This document shows, in pieces, positions 53,577 through 64,000 of a stretch of DNA of 64,000 nt. Positions within the stretch are counted from its first letter, which is position 1. Each line of letters opens with the position of its first letter. The DNA comes from Argyresthia goedartella (lineage: Eukaryota; Arthropoda; Insecta; Lepidoptera; Argyresthiidae). The notes beneath the pieces were generated by a model. That model searched no databases. It was not told the origin of the DNA and worked only from the letters and a program-made list of their open reading frames with translations. Made by a program: the position numbers and the translations under genes. Where the stretch lies: the NCBI GenBank assembly GCA_949825045.1, contig OX463807.1, positions 38,894,749 through 38,958,748 on the forward strand. Direction: 5' to 3'.

Positions 53577-53765
53577 GCTGCAGTTGTGGCTCTGGTTAGA
53601 TGCGAGAGGTCCCGGGTTCGATTCCCGGCTAGGGGGACAAAAAAAACCAAGGTCTGGGATGTTTATAAGTGTGTGACGTCACTGTTTCTAGTTCCCACGA
53701 CACAGGGTATCCCAGTGTGGGGCCATGTATGTGTCTGTATGTAAATGTAAATGTTTAATAAACTT
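53577..53765 (+). mobile_element. tRNA-derived SINE, family C
   Basis: A 5'-truncated head with a box-B-like ggtcccgggttcgattcccgg (about 53610-53630). The body is gtgtgtgacgtcactgtttctagttcc...gggtatcccagtgtggggcc. A diverged relative of the body lies at about 9080-9215. Confidence 0.65.
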
Positions 53766-54359
53766 TAATGTACAAATAACATTTATTGTATTTTTTCTTG
53801 ATAAACTTAAAATGCGGAATATTTATCTAATTGTATTATTTATCAATTAAAATGGCTAGGAGATAGTACTTATAAAATAAGCACGATTATTTGCAATTTA
53901 ATACCACAGGTAGGTATTCGAATTAAAAATCGATAGCACAATATATCTGAGACATTGACGAAATCGCAAATAGCCAAAGAAGTTCGAATCATAAATCGAT
54001 ACGCGTTGGCTGTTTGCGAATTCGCCTACGTCCGCGGCATTCAAAATAAAAAAGCTACTTTGCCTCACTCAGTGACTAAAATGCAATTTTACACACTGTT
54101 TACTCGTAGAAAAGCCTCTTGTTCGAGCTGCGGAGGTGAAAAGGAAATTGTGCTCTTCAAAAGAAGTTTTTCCTTTTTTATCCGACCGGAACAGCTAGAA
54201 GCCGTAACTTTTGTGGGTTACGCGGAAAATTGGCGTGTCGGATTTCGCACATTTAGGGTTCTGTAACAAATGTATAATAGAACAGGGATATTTACCAGGA
54301 TAACCAGGTGCATTTATAAGTTTGTATGTGGTTTACATTTAAAATAAACTGTGCCGGTC
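53766..54359. other. No recognised gene
   Basis: A 103-codon open frame at 53955-54266 (MTKSQIAKEVRIINRYALAV...) has two CXXC-like residues (CSSC) but no family I recognise. It is probably chance. Confidence 0.35.
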
Positions 54360-54545
54360 GACTATGTTAGTCATATTTTCACGTAATGTTAAGATAAGTT
54401 GACGACCGTCACAGATAAGGTATATTTATATTCATCACGTACTATGTCTTATGCATGTCATTAATAACATGTACCAACCTTGTATATAAGCTAGGATTCC
54501 CTATGATAAATTAGTCTAGTCTAGTCTGGTATTTGCGCGCATCTC
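54360..54545 (+). repeat. Possible solo-LTR-like fragment
   Basis: It begins near TGTGCCGGTCGAC and contains a TATATAAG box (54482-54489) and ctagtctagtctagtctgg direct repeats, features often seen in LTR promoters. No second copy, terminal CA or target duplication was confirmed. Confidence 0.25.
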
Positions 54546-56016
54546 AAGCCCTTTACTTTACTCCCGAAGATGTCGCTCTCCTTATAATTGCCACTGGCAA
54601 ATAAACCTTGGCAATTTCGAGTAGGTTTTCTTGTAATCTTTGGCTTAAGCCATATTCAATATTTTTTTTTATAATTTTAGACGGTAGTTTCGGAGATAAG
54701 GGCGGGGGAATGGTCTTTTTTTGCACTTTTTTGATCAAAACTTGGGAAAAATTATCAAAACTAAAATAAAAAATCGGTTCGGCAGCAAGTACCGTACAAG
54801 CAACTTCTCTTGAGAAGAATTCTTTTTTTTAATGTTTCGATACCTAGAAAATCATTTGAGAATTATTACTGGAATATCTAGCGACGTTCCTACCTATCCC
54901 ACCTCTCCGATCCCTACCTGTCCTTAATGCGATGAACGCTTCACGTATTTCCTTATCTACACCTAAAATTCCCACTCAATTAATTCTCATATAATTACTA
55001 TATAGCACTATCTATCTAGATTAAACAAATGCATAGGCATTCTGATGAATATCTATTTCAACTCTACGAATCCATCCTTTTATTAGCTTACTTTTATCAG
55101 CTTGAAATTTATAATGACTCAGAACAATTTGAATCATACAATTATTAAACGATTCGAAAGAAATTATAATAAACGAATCAATTAAATATAAAACGTGTCC
55201 TGTATAATCAGCTTGCTAGAAATTTTCAATCGTTTTTTTACATAATCCCACCAACCTTCCTCACTTTCCTTCCACTATCATCATAATGCTTAATATTATA
55301 ATTATGGCTATATTTTCAGTTTTTTTTTGCATTTTTTTGAATATCCATTTTTTCTGTCATGATTCTTTCATTTAACTGTTGACTCGAAATTTCTCAGTCT
55401 TTTATAATTTTTATTTGAAATATAACAAATTCCAGGTCTTGAAACGCAAAGAAAAAACAAAATTATTCAGTTAATTTTCAGTTTGATTAATAATATTCGC
55501 TGATATTAATAATGAAAATATCATTATTGCCGATCTCTGCTGCAAATGATTCTTAAGGTCTTAAAACATAAAGAAATTACGAAAGTAACTATTCCCATTT
55601 CCTAACTGATCATAACAACTTTCAATTGAAGTTAAAAATTAAAAAAAAAAACAATTTTTTAACATTACACAATAATTAATAAATTTTATCGAATTTAAAG
55701 AATTTTCACGAAAAAGATGACGTCATAGTGGGTCCGCCATTTTGAATTTTAAAAAACTGATGAAAGATTCGAAACCAGCACCCTCAAAAACCCACATCTA
55801 CCCCTCAATACTTGGAATTACATACAAAATTAACGTTGCGTGTTCAAAAAAGTCAGTTTTTTACAAATAAAAAACGAACCGCTGGACCGATTTTTTCTAG
55901 ACTCCTTTCAGATCTAAGTCATGACGTGGCGTATCGATTGATATGGTCATCAAAGCGATTCGGTCCAGTAGTTATTGAGAAAACGAATTCCATAATTTTG
56001 ATCACGTACATACGTA

Positions 56017-56054
<38 letters not shown>

Positions 56055-56395
56055 TCACTCTAAAAATGATTGTAAATGATTCTCCAGGTCTTAAAACGTA
56101 AAGAAAACACAAAATTACCTATTTCAATTTTCAGACCTATTATAATAACTTCTCAAGAGAAGTTAAAAATAAAACATTTTTGAAATATTTATAAAGGGCC
56201 CTTTTCAACCATATCCTACATGACTTATAAAGGTGATTTAATTTTTACGTTTTGACATTTTACCCCCTTCACTTTTTTGTAGGTTATTTTTTTTCACATT
56301 AGACTTGAATTATATTGCGGTTATCAGTATAAGTATATTTCCAGAAGATTTCAAGACTCTATCTCTAATAGTTCTTGATAAAAGTGCCTGTGACA
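54546..56395. other. AT-rich, no gene; (AC)n microsatellite
   Basis: Mostly AT-rich, with repeated phrases of the type aggtcttaaaac.taaagaaa (near 55435, 55557 and 56090) suggesting a degenerate tandem or dispersed repeat. An uninterrupted AC microsatellite of about 16 units lies at 56019-56050. Confidence 0.45.
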
Positions 56396-57119
56396 GACGG
56401 ATGGACGGACGGACGGACACGCGAGTGATCATAAAAGGGTTCCATTACATCCATTGAGGTTCCATTACCCTAAAAATCATTTTTTTTTCAACATTAGGCA
56501 CATACGTAAAAATAATCATAATTACTAAATTTTACCCGCCTTGTTCATAAACGTCTAATAAACCTATTTTAACTATAATGCCGTTATAATTCGTTTGTCA
56601 TTGTCTGTCACTTTGAAATTTGTGTTTTTGTGAGAAAAGGACAAAGCACATTTTAGCTGTCATAGGTTTGTTAAGTTGTATAAATAACGAGGTAAGACTA
56701 TAAGGTCAAACAATAGTAATAAAAAAAACTTCGGTAGAAAATGTTGTCTAAAAAAATTTACTTTGGTGGCTTCTCATTCCTTTATTTGCTAAATAAAAAA
56801 TAAACAATAAAAATACAGTATAAATCTATTTAACAAGTTCTACACAACAATACCCCACTCCATAAGGTAGGTCAAATATGTTTTCGCGCCCCTCTGTAGC
56901 TGTATGGGTGCTCCCCTTAAAAACACTTAAAAATATTTTTTTACTATTTTCATGGCTTTGGGTCAACAAGATGTTCCCGCAACAAACATCTGAAGACTTT
57001 AGATACAACCGTTTGACTATAAAACCTGTGCGACAGAACATACGGACGGACGGACGGACACTTGCGTGACAGCAATAAGACTCTATTTGGATCCTCCGAG
57101 TACTGAACCCTAACAAAAA
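56396..57119 (+). repeat. Two GACGGACGGA dispersed-repeat fragments
   Basis: GGACGGACGGACGGACAC-type tandem tracts at about 56403-56420 and 57045-57061 belong to the widespread repeat also seen at 58412-58840 and 63783-63862 in the opposite orientation. Surrounding DNA is AT-rich without genes. Confidence 0.55.
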
Positions 57120-57215
57120 ATGTATCGTCGTCAGACCACAGTGAGATTTGAACCGTCGACCCTTGTAATTCGATTCCGAACGTTCTCCGCGGCGCCACTG
57201 AGCCACTCAACAATT
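57120..57215 (-). mobile_element. tRNA-like SINE head
   Basis: On the minus strand, gtggctcagtggcgcc (box-A-like) and cgacggttcaaatctcac (box-B-like) lie about 45 bp apart. This is the promoter arrangement of a tRNA-derived SINE. The anticodon region is degenerate, so it is not a tRNA gene. Confidence 0.6.
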
Positions 57216-57305
57216 CATTCAAAACGCAGCTATGTCCGCCTATCCTCCCGCTAGGTGGCGCTGGTGTAGTCGGAGGCGAACAGGGTACGGAACCCTAAAA
57301 ATTAA

Positions 57306-57560
57306 ATAATAATAATAATACCTTGGAAACTCTTACACACATTGATCTAGCCCCAAACTAGGATTCCCTTTATCTTGGGTACTAGACAACGATACACATA
57401 CTTATATAGATAAATATTATACTTAGATAGATAAACAACCATGACCAGGGTACAAAAATCCGTTCTCATCAAACAAATATTTGCCCCCACCGGGACTCGA
57501 ACCCGGGACCCTTGGCTTCGTAAGCAGGGTTACTGCCGACTCGGCCGTTCGGGTCGTCGA
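57306..57560 (-). mobile_element. tRNA-derived SINE, family B, uninterrupted copy
   Basis: The minus-strand head cgacccgaacggccgagtcgg is followed by ggtcccgggttcgagtcccgg (box B), the body with tagtacccaagataaaggg, and an ATTATTATTATT tail (plus-strand AATAATAATAAT at 57306-57319). It is the reference for the split copy at 36303-37450. Confidence 0.85.
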
Positions 57561-58259
57561 TAAATAAACGTTGAGATTTTTATTTGACGTCAACTGCTAA
57601 CGTGTGCCTTTGCTGTCATTTGTGGGAAAATCCGCGTCAATAAGGAAGAATGAGTGTTAGTTCAATCCAACTTACACTCAAATGAGTAACATGACTATGA
57701 GCTCCTAGCTAGTAGAGCTAGTCTCTAACCTTATTCACATAACAACGAAGTAAAATGACAGTTCCAGTGTTACCGCTTTTTGTTAGAAAAAAAATTGTGA
57801 TGGGTTAAGAATGATTTAGTTCATTCTATGGTCTCAATTATATCTTATTGACTGCATTAAGTGTGAACAAGCTATACTATGAATAAAATGAAAAGTAATA
57901 TGTTTTTATACGATTGCGGTTAACGAGAGGGAGAATAGCATTAGTCAGTTCATAAGTTTTCTTACTCATTATTACTATTACTCACAAAAAGTGGACACAA
58001 TTTGCTTCTGCTACCTCAAATGTAAATAAAGCGTAATGCTATCTAATGTCACAGTAAATTGTGACAAACATTATTTACTAATTCCGATTGTAAAAAATCA
58101 CTCTATTCAAAATATACAGATTTTCATTCCATTTAGAATGAATGAGAACATCACTACCAAACTGTACATGGCAACATTATTTCAAGAATTGACATTTGAT
58201 GTTGTCAGTTTACTCCGTTTTTATGTGAATAAGGGTATAGTGGTTACATGCTCGCTTCT
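57561..58259. other. No gene seen
   Basis: AT-rich non-coding sequence. Confidence 0.4.
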
Positions 58260-58310
58260 CATGCAGGAGATGCCGGGTCGAACCCGGTGCTGACGACGTA
58301 CCAATAAGAT
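58235..58310 (+). mobile_element. tRNA-like SINE head
   Basis: tatagtggttacatgctcgc and gccgggtcgaacccggtgctg resemble the A and B boxes of a tRNA-derived SINE. Partial. The anticodon arm does not fold well. Confidence 0.45.
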
Positions 58311-58411
58311 AAGTAAAAGGTGATATATCGACAAAATCGATTGGTTTTGAAGTTATTTCTCTGCTGTTCAAAAGAATGCTAAATAAATTAGTATAACAAT
58401 TTTGGGACCTT

Positions 58412-58840
58412 TTTAGGGTTCCGTACCCGAAGGGTTCCAAACGGGACCCTATTACTAAGACTTCGCTGTCCGTCCGTCCGTCCGTCCGTCCGTCTGTCAC
58501 CAGGCTGTATCTCAAGAACCTAGCTAGCTAGAGAGTTGAAATTTTCACAGATTATGTATTTCTGTTGCCGCTATAACAACAAATACTAAAAAACAGGATA
58601 AAAGAAATATTTAAGGGGGCTCCTATACAACAATTCTTTCAATACCACATACAAACTTATGGATGCACCTGGTTACGTACGTGGAGTGTGAAAGTAACCG
58701 CACCAATAACTTTGTAAACAATATTTTGCTGTGTAAAAAACAAACTATTCACTCCACACCATCGCTTCCATTGAACGGTGGTACGGAACCCTTCGTGCGC
58801 GATTTAGACTCGCACTTGACCGGTTTTCTAGATTTGTGTT
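58412..58840 (-). repeat. GGGTTCCGTACCC / CCGTCCGTC dispersed repeat
   Basis: It begins agggttccgtacccgaagg, includes a CCGTCCGTCCGTCCGTCC tract (about 58470-58491), and closes with tacggaacccttcgtgcgcg then gactcgcacttgaccggttt. The same ends recur at 63783-63862. I recognise this repeat type from lepidopteran sequences but cannot name the family. Confidence 0.65.
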
Positions 58841-59929
58841 ATCAGAAACGCGATTGGAGGAATTTCGCTAGATATAAATAATCATTGAAATATTTCTAAA
58901 TTTACAATTTTTTTTCATTTTCTGACTAATTGGAATAGCACAGACTTCAAAAATTTTTTTAGATTATTAGTTGACAATACCTAAATTACCTGTAATGGAA
59001 ACTTTCATAGCTATTTGAGTTAATTTAGTATTAAAACCGACTTTTTGTAATTTTTCCACGATCCTGTCTCTCTCACACTGCGGGTCTTTCCTCGTGGAGT
59101 AACGGGGACCTTTGCACGGACTAGGTATACCTGTATATTATGTGGGAGTTCTAACGTTGATGAGAAATATCGTGAGGAAACCTTCACTCTCCATAGCTGC
59201 GGTGATGGGCTAGCCCCCTGTCACGCAAAGTAGAGTATTTAATAACTGGCTAAACGTGGCCACAATGTGCCACTGCCACCCCGTATGGGTAAAGGCGTGA
59301 CGCCATCGTTGTCTTTATGAGTGACATAACCTAACTAACTAACTAGCGTACCGGTTTTTCTTAAACGCCAGCTCCATTTTGCGTGACGAGGGGCAAGCCC
59401 ATCGCTTAAACGAGTAATGTTATTAAATTATCAAGAATGGAAATCTATAATAAGGCACTGTATTATAGGGGTAAATAAGTTTTATTATTTTTTAATAGGA
59501 GAAGTTAAATACCCCCCCCCCCCCCCCCATTTAACTGACAAATACTAAAGTGCTGAACTAAACATGGCCGGGGCAAATCTCAACCTATGCATCTTTATTA
59601 ATCTATGTCCTATTGCCCTTCTTATTCTCCGAAAAGGAACGCTAATACCGTAGGTAAGTGAGGGACAAAGCTATATATAGCGCTTTATTTTGCTACGATT
59701 CCTTTTCGGAGTCTCTGCCACCTCGCATGGGAAAAAGAGTATTTATTTGTTTTTTATTAACAATAAAGACATGGCTAGATAAAGGCGTTTATCAGCAGGC
59801 AACAAGTAAAACGGACACGATAATTTTCAACCTTGAACGCAGTCAATTCTATTTACGTCGTGATGACGTCACATCTGCCGCGCCACGTCGCTCGATAACG
59901 TAAGCGTGTTTTCACAAGCGATATCAACC
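58841..59929. other. Non-coding; poly-C tract
   Basis: A run of 17 C lies at 59512-59528. Phrases such as ctgccacctcgcatgggaaa and ctgccaccccgtatgggtaaag suggest a shared dispersed repeat (compare 35590-35620). No gene is seen. Confidence 0.4.
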
Positions 59930-60002
59930 GGCCTTTTGGCGCAACGGATAATGCGTCTGACTACGGATTAGAAGATTCCAGGTTCGAATCCTGGCAAGGT
60001 CG
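59930..60002 (+). tRNA. tRNA-Arg(ACG), acceptor stem imperfect
   Basis: 73 nt fold as a standard cloverleaf. The D arm is GCGC...GCGT. The anticodon arm is TCTGA-CTACGGA-TTAGA with anticodon ACG at 59963-59965 (one G-T pair). The T arm is CCAGG-TTCGAAT-CCTGG, followed by discriminator G. The acceptor pairs GGCCTTT with CAAGGTC: position 2-71 is G-T and 7-66 is a T-C mismatch, where a G and an A-T/G-C pair would be expected. No CCA is encoded. A T-run follows at about 60013. It is probably a genuine or recently decayed tRNA-Arg gene. The absence of a SINE body argues against a SINE head. Confidence 0.8.
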
Positions 60003-60282
60003 AAAGAAAGTTATTTTTGCTTTTTGTTTTTATTGTTATTATTTAAATTAATAAAAAAATATTGAAACAACCTACAAATATACAAATATCCAACTAAAGT
60101 TGTTGAAAGGCATTCAGGCGCTTCAACTCGTTTCTGGAAGCTGCCACTCAGTGCGATTTGTTTGCGGATGAATGAAAAATGTAAGGCAAGAACTTTTGGC
60201 GATATGTGAGCATGAGGAATGCATTATCAATTTTAATAGTTATAATCATGATAGCCCGCCGCATGTTTGTACCATATTTATA
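60003..60282. other. No gene seen
   Basis: Unassigned sequence between the tRNA and the mariner end. Confidence 0.35.
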
Positions 60283-61051
60283 TTAGGTCCTTACGTATGA
60301 AATTGGCGTCTCGCCGTACTGGCCACTTTGATCTCAAATATCTCCTCTATGGTTAGGAATTCCAAATTCAAATTTATACAGCTATTTACTCATGTATTTG
60401 AGTTTCTAAAATTATAATTCATTTGTTTTTTCCTCAATTGTTTTTTTTCTTGCGTCACTCAGCTTACAAAATGGAAAACTTGAAATATCGCGTTATTTAC
60501 GAGTGTGAGTTCTACCGTGGCACCAGTGCTGCAGAAACGGCTTGAAGGATTAATGATGTGTATGGCGACGGTGCCGCAATAGAAAACAAAGTGCGTTTTT
60601 GGTTCCAACGTTTTCGTTCTGGAAATTTCGACCTGCAGAACAAGCCCCGTGGACGGCCGGAGGCCAAAGTTGATAATGAGGAATTGAAGGCTATTGTGGA
60701 AGCGGATCCATCGCAAACCACGCCCGAGTTAGCTGCAGGCTGCGGTGTTAGTGATAAAATTGTTTTAATCCACTTGAAGCAAATTGGGAAGGTGAAAAAG
60801 CTTGAAAGGTGGGTACCTCACGAACTGAGTGAAACAAATCAACAAACGCGCGTTGACTGCTGCGTTGCATTACTCACCCAGCACAATAATGAAAGAATTT
60901 TAAATCGAATACCTATGATCATGAAAAGTGGATCCTGTACGATAATCGGAAGCGCTCATCGCAATGGCTGAACCCTGCCGAACCAGCTAAACCATGCCCC
61001 AAGCGAAAATTGACTCCAAAAAAGTTACTTGTGAGCGTTTGGTGGACTATT

Positions 61052-62517
61052 ATTATTATTATTATTATTTATTTATTGTCAGATAGGTACACATCCATAG
61101 TAAATTATAAAAAGACAAAATATTTTGTACATTAACACACAGGTAACCTAAACAATTTTTTATTTTTGTATAGGTGCACATCTATCCAGTGTTTCAGCAA
61201 GGGACTATCGACCCTATCCCCTAACGCACTGATGATCCCGTTCGAGCTGCCGCGAACACAACTCATCATAGAGGCTGCTCTCTTACGCAAGATGGCAAAA
61301 AAGTCATCCACTCTTGCCTCCATGAACATCGTTGAGGCGCTGCAGTATCGCGGCAGCCCCAACACAATCCTCAGCGCGTTATTGTATTGGACACGCAGAG
61401 TGCTGTAGGCCCTCTGCGTATAGCGAACCCACAGACTGCAGGTGTAGAAGGTTTGACAGTAAGCTCTGAAAAGTGTAAGTTTCACTTCTTTAGTGCACCG
61501 TGCAAACCTGCGGGCCAGCATGTTACAGCGAACCGACAACGCCCTGCGCTCTCTCTCCATGTCCAGATCATCTGTGAGTGTCTCCGTGACCACATGCCCC
61601 AGGTACTTAAATTTTGCGACTCTATTCAGGGCGATGCCACATAATTTGACAGGAGGCACAAAATATGGTTTTTTAGTGCCGGCCTTGAATACAAGCATTT
61701 CGCTTTTTTTGGCATTGTACCTTAGGCCATGCGACTCGGCGTATGACCCACAGACGTCCAGTAGCCGCCTGAGGGCTCGAATCGAGGGGCTCAGCAGCAC
61801 CATGTCGTCAGCATAGCTTATGTTGTTCACCATGACGCCGCCGACTGAACATCCGACCTTGGTGTCGCTGAGCTCCCCGATCAATTTGTTCATGAACAGG
61901 TTGAACAGCTTAGGAGACGTCAGCCCCCCCTGTCTCACTCCACAGCTCAACCTGTATTCTTGACTTAATGAACCGGCCCACCTGACAGCGTTGCGTTGAT
62001 TGCCATACCAATATTTGAACAAATCAATGTACTCATCAGGTAGGCCAGTTTCAGTCGCCAACTTTTTCCATAACATGTTATAGTTAACTAAATCAAACGC
62101 CTTGGACAAGTCTAAAATGCAGGCATACACTGGCGTTTTTCTGTCTGTGTAGTACCGGACAGTTTGCTTGAGGCACATGATGGCACTTTCAGTAGACAGC
62201 CCACTCCTAAAACCAAACTGGGCATCGTGCAAGATTAGATGTTTATCAAGTTGCTTGTCAAGCAAACTGTCCAGCACCTTTGCCGTTATAGTGGCCAGTG
62301 ATACAGGTCTATAGTTACCTTTGTCACTAGCATCACCTGTTTTATTTTTAATGATAGGTACAACAATAGTTCTCATTAGCTCCTCAGGCAGATAGGAGTG
62401 TCCAATACTGGCGTTGATAAAAATCTTAAGAACCCTAGGCAGATGTGCACCAGCATATTTCAAGTGCTCAACGCTCAACCCGTCGTGTCCCGGCGACTTC
62501 CCTCGTTTCATTTCGTT
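61052..62517 (-). mobile_element. LINE, 5'-truncated, inserted in the mariner
   Basis: Minus orientation. The 3' end is at the ATTATTATT tract after 61051 and the truncated 5' end is near 62517. The mariner codons are interrupted between ...TGGACTATT and TATTGCTGGT, which gives a short target duplication TATT (61048-61051 and 62518-62521). Confidence 0.85.
61132..62511 (-). CDS. LINE reverse transcriptase, C-terminal 459 residues intact
   Basis: RT domain of a LINE. The frame is open beyond the listed Met (AINE precedes MKRGKSPGHDGLS), so the Met at 62511 is simply the first after truncation. Motifs: KGNYRPVSL at 64-72, QFGFRSGLSTESA at 98-110, LDLSKAFDLVN with Asp134, GVRQGGLTSPKLFNLFMN at 191-208 and YADD at 233-236. 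The thumb/connection region follows (FKYLGHVVTETLTDD). No stop is seen before 61132. It differs clearly from the jockey-like copies in this window. CR1/L2-type affinity is plausible but not proven. No endonuclease, so not autonomous. Confidence 0.85.
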   Translation of the reverse strand: MKRGKSPGHDGLSVEHLKYAGAHLPRVLKIFINASIGHSYLPEELMRTIVVPIIKNKTGDASDKGNYRPVSLATITAKVLDSLLDKQLDKHLILHDAQFGFRSGLSTESAIMCLKQTVRYYTDRKTPVYACILDLSKAFDLVNYNMLWKKLATETGLPDEYIDLFKYWYGNQRNAVRWAGSLSQEYRLSCGVRQGGLTSPKLFNLFMNKLIGELSDTKVGCSVGGVMVNNISYADDMVLLSPSIRALRRLLDVCGSYAESHGLRYNAKKSEMLVFKAGTKKPYFVPPVKLCGIALNRVAKFKYLGHVVTETLTDDLDMERERRALSVRCNMLARRFARCTKEVKLTLFRAYCQTFYTCSLWVRYTQRAYSTLRVQYNNALRIVLGLPRYCSASTMFMEARVDDFFAILRKRAASMMSCVRGSSNGIISALGDRVDSPLLKHWIDVHLYKNKKLFRLPVC

Positions 62518-62765
62518 TATTGCTGGTGTCGTTCACTACAGCTTTCTTAAATCTGGCCAGACGATTACGGCAGATGTCTATTGTCACCAACTGCAAATCA
62601 TGATGGAAAAGCTAGCTGCTAAACAACCGAGGCTGGTCAATCGCTCTAGGCCACTGCTGCTTCATGATAACCCTAGACCACACACTGCACAACAGACGGC
62701 TACCATATTAGAGGAGCTTCAATTGGAATGTCTAAGACATCCACCGTACTCTCCGGACCTTGCTA

Positions 62766-63782
62766 ATAGAAGCTCATCGAGTAAAAATACCCTCGCAGAT
62801 GGCAGTCATAATGAATTTACAGCCAACTGGCTAGCACAGGCGCACAAGTTGCATGCGTTAGTTTCCTTAATCGTTAAGACCCTACCTAAGCCCATACCAA
62901 ATTTCAAACACTTGGCAAAAAGTTCATGATTCTCAAGAATTGTAGAATATATGTTATTAATGTAAAACTTAATAGGGAATAACTGTCTCCCAAGATACAG
63001 CACTTTACTAGTTAGGGAGACAGGCAACCAAATTGTATTGTGGACTAACCTTTTTGTGAATAAATAATTTTTACTGTACTTTTTACACTAAAGTCAGTCG
63101 CGCTCGCCGCGGCTCCTATTCTCCGTTCGTCCAGTCTGGACGCACCATGTGTCGAAGTGGCTATATTTTTTTTTCTAAGAAGTGAAGGGAAGAATAAGCA
63201 GGTTAGCTGTAAGAAATTTCTTTTTAGAAATAAGCTCACCTTTGCATATTGCTCTTGATATATTCTCCATTGTGTTTTCTGTGCAATAAAGAATTATTAT
63301 AATTATTGTTATAAGTGATGGTTAAATGGAATATACTAATATACTTAAAATATTGTAGAACTATTATTGATATCGTGAAGACTATTTTTTTTCGACCCGG
63401 ATAGAACGAAGCAGGAAAATCCGCTGAATCCGATTAAGTACAAAACTCAGCTTCGATGTCGCTTGATAAATAACTAAAGAGCCGTTCACCCGTTATCTGT
63501 ATCAATGTGTCAATAAATTGATTAATAATAGATTTCCTACGAGTTCGCAAAGGCTTATATTTATGTTTACGTTTTTTACCGAGAAGTTTACGGCACGAGC
63601 CGAAGGCGGGGGTCGTAGCGAGGTTCGTAAAGAAGCCTTTTCGAACGAGTTAGGAATAGAATTTTTCCGCCTTGAGATCCCAAAATCAAGCGGCGAAAAA
63701 ATATTTTTTTAAATCTAATTTTTCTCAAAAAATTGTGCTTAAAATATGTTATGAGGAAATAGCATGTGAAAATCCGTCTGCA
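62766..63782. other. Non-coding; LINE/SINE 3'-tail repeat
   Basis: 63201-63304 repeats the tail seen at 7248-7345 (agctgtaagaaatttctttt, then tattctccattgtgtt). 63590-63660 holds a charged, repetitive frame without recognisable family. No gene is supported. Confidence 0.5.
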
Positions 63783-63862
63783 GGGTTCCGTACCCAAACG
63801 CGCCCTACTTAGACTCCACTGTCCGTCCGTCTGACCGTCCGTCTGTCTGTCTGTCAGTCAGC
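63783..63862 (-). repeat. GGGTTCCGTACCC / CCGTCCGTC dispersed repeat
   Basis: gggttccgtacccaaacgcg...actccactgtccgtccgtct, then gtctgtctgtctgtcagtc. Same family and orientation as 58412-58840. It continues toward the window end. Confidence 0.6.
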
Positions 63863-64000
63863 GAGCTAGATCTCATGGACCGTATGTAAAGAGTTTTTTT
63901 ACAGAATGTGTACAGCATCAAATAATGATAACCACGGAATTTCACGGAATGTCAGAAAATCCCTGATCAAAGAGACATTGTGAACTATTGGAAAGCGTGC

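Larger units (their letters stand above)
60283..62765 (+). mobile_element. Mariner relic, split by a LINE and truncated at the right
   Basis: The left terminus TTAGGTCCTTACGTATGAA follows TA at 60281-60282. The element runs to 61051, where a LINE is inserted, resumes at 62518-62522 and ends about 62765 without a right TIR. A matching solitary end lies at about 37945-37972. Confidence 0.75.
60471..62765 (+). pseudogene. Mariner transposase (DD34D type), multiply broken
   Basis: From ATG 60471 the frame reads MENLKYRVIYECEFYRGTSA, then TGA at about 60544, then the HTH region (NKVRFWFQRFRSGN, GRPEAKVDNEELKAIVEADP). After a frame change it reads EKWILYDNRKRSSQW and KLLVSVWWT up to the LINE. Beyond the LINE it resumes with AGVVHYSFLKSGQTITADVY, LLLHDNPRPHTAQQT (second Asp) and PPYSPDLA. 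It is then lost before the third catalytic Asp. The segment normally reading GDEKW appears as DHEKW, so the first catalytic Asp also looks substituted. Typical mariner/SETMAR-like sequence, inactive. Confidence 0.82.

Noticed and set aside
53955..54266. A 103-codon frame with a CSSC motif
   Set aside because: No family is recognised, there is no splice or promoter context, and it is similar in length to chance frames nearby.
57120..57215. tRNA-like sequence considered as a true tRNA gene
   Set aside because: Box A and B are recognisable, but acceptor and anticodon arms do not pair properly. It is better explained as a SINE head.
61166..61816. Several plus-strand frames over the LINE at 61052-62517
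   Set aside because: Shadows of the intact minus-strand RT frame.

Overview
The window is eukaryotic and almost entirely transposable-element DNA. The repeat set points to an insect, most likely a moth or butterfly. The clues are a DD37D (maT-like) mariner, two BEL/Pao and one Ty3/Gypsy LTR retrotransposon, several jockey-like and other LINEs, tRNA-derived SINEs, and the GGGTTCCGTACCC / CCGTCCGTCCGTC dispersed repeat that I associate with lepidopteran genomes. Base composition is AT-rich. Only two stretches look like possible host sequence: a 97-nt internal coding exon with consensus splice sites (9319-9415) and a tRNA-Arg(ACG)-like gene (59930-60002). Species and chromosome cannot be read from the sequence. 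The density of young nested retroelements would fit heterochromatin or a W chromosome, but that is inference.

Layout. 0-12 kb: decayed LINEs (230-2084; 5280-6890 with another LINE nested in it; 10073-11800 on the minus strand), a TA-flanked MITE, a Crypton-like exon relic, one SINE, and the orphan host-like exon. 12.6-24.5 kb: a minus-strand LINE-like remnant holding a complete 1.3-kb mariner (13312-14619) and a complete 9.5-kb Gypsy element (14903-24449, minus strand, 2.2-kb LTRs, CTCT target duplication). 25.4-26.1 kb: a 689-bp foldback element. 26.35-32.84 kb: BEL-1 (271-bp LTRs, ATTAT target duplication, exact tRNA-Arg primer site), inserted in the second copy of a 160-bp tandem duplication. 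33-37.5 kb: SINEs, a THAP-domain relic, a Tc1-like relic, and a long-TIR element lying inside a SINE.

38.16-51.47 kb: BEL-2, with identical 190-bp LTRs, a CTGGC target duplication and one intact 1740-codon gag-pol frame. Its leader is split by a 6020-bp hAT transposon (38753-44772, CCATATAC target duplication) that carries an intact BED-finger transposase and a 472-bp MITE. 51.5-64 kb: MITEs, SINE heads, dispersed repeats, the tRNA, and a mariner (60283-62765) interrupted by a LINE (61052-62517).

The genes form no host pathway. Each autonomous element encodes its own mobilisation machinery: Gag, protease, RT, RNase H and integrase for the LTR elements, RT for LINEs, and DDE/D transposases for mariner and hAT. 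The most informative features are the exact nesting junctions, a textbook -1 frameshift heptamer at the Gypsy gag/pol junction, single in-frame stops in two otherwise well-preserved pol genes, and two near-perfect palindromes with 4-nt loops inside LINE copies.
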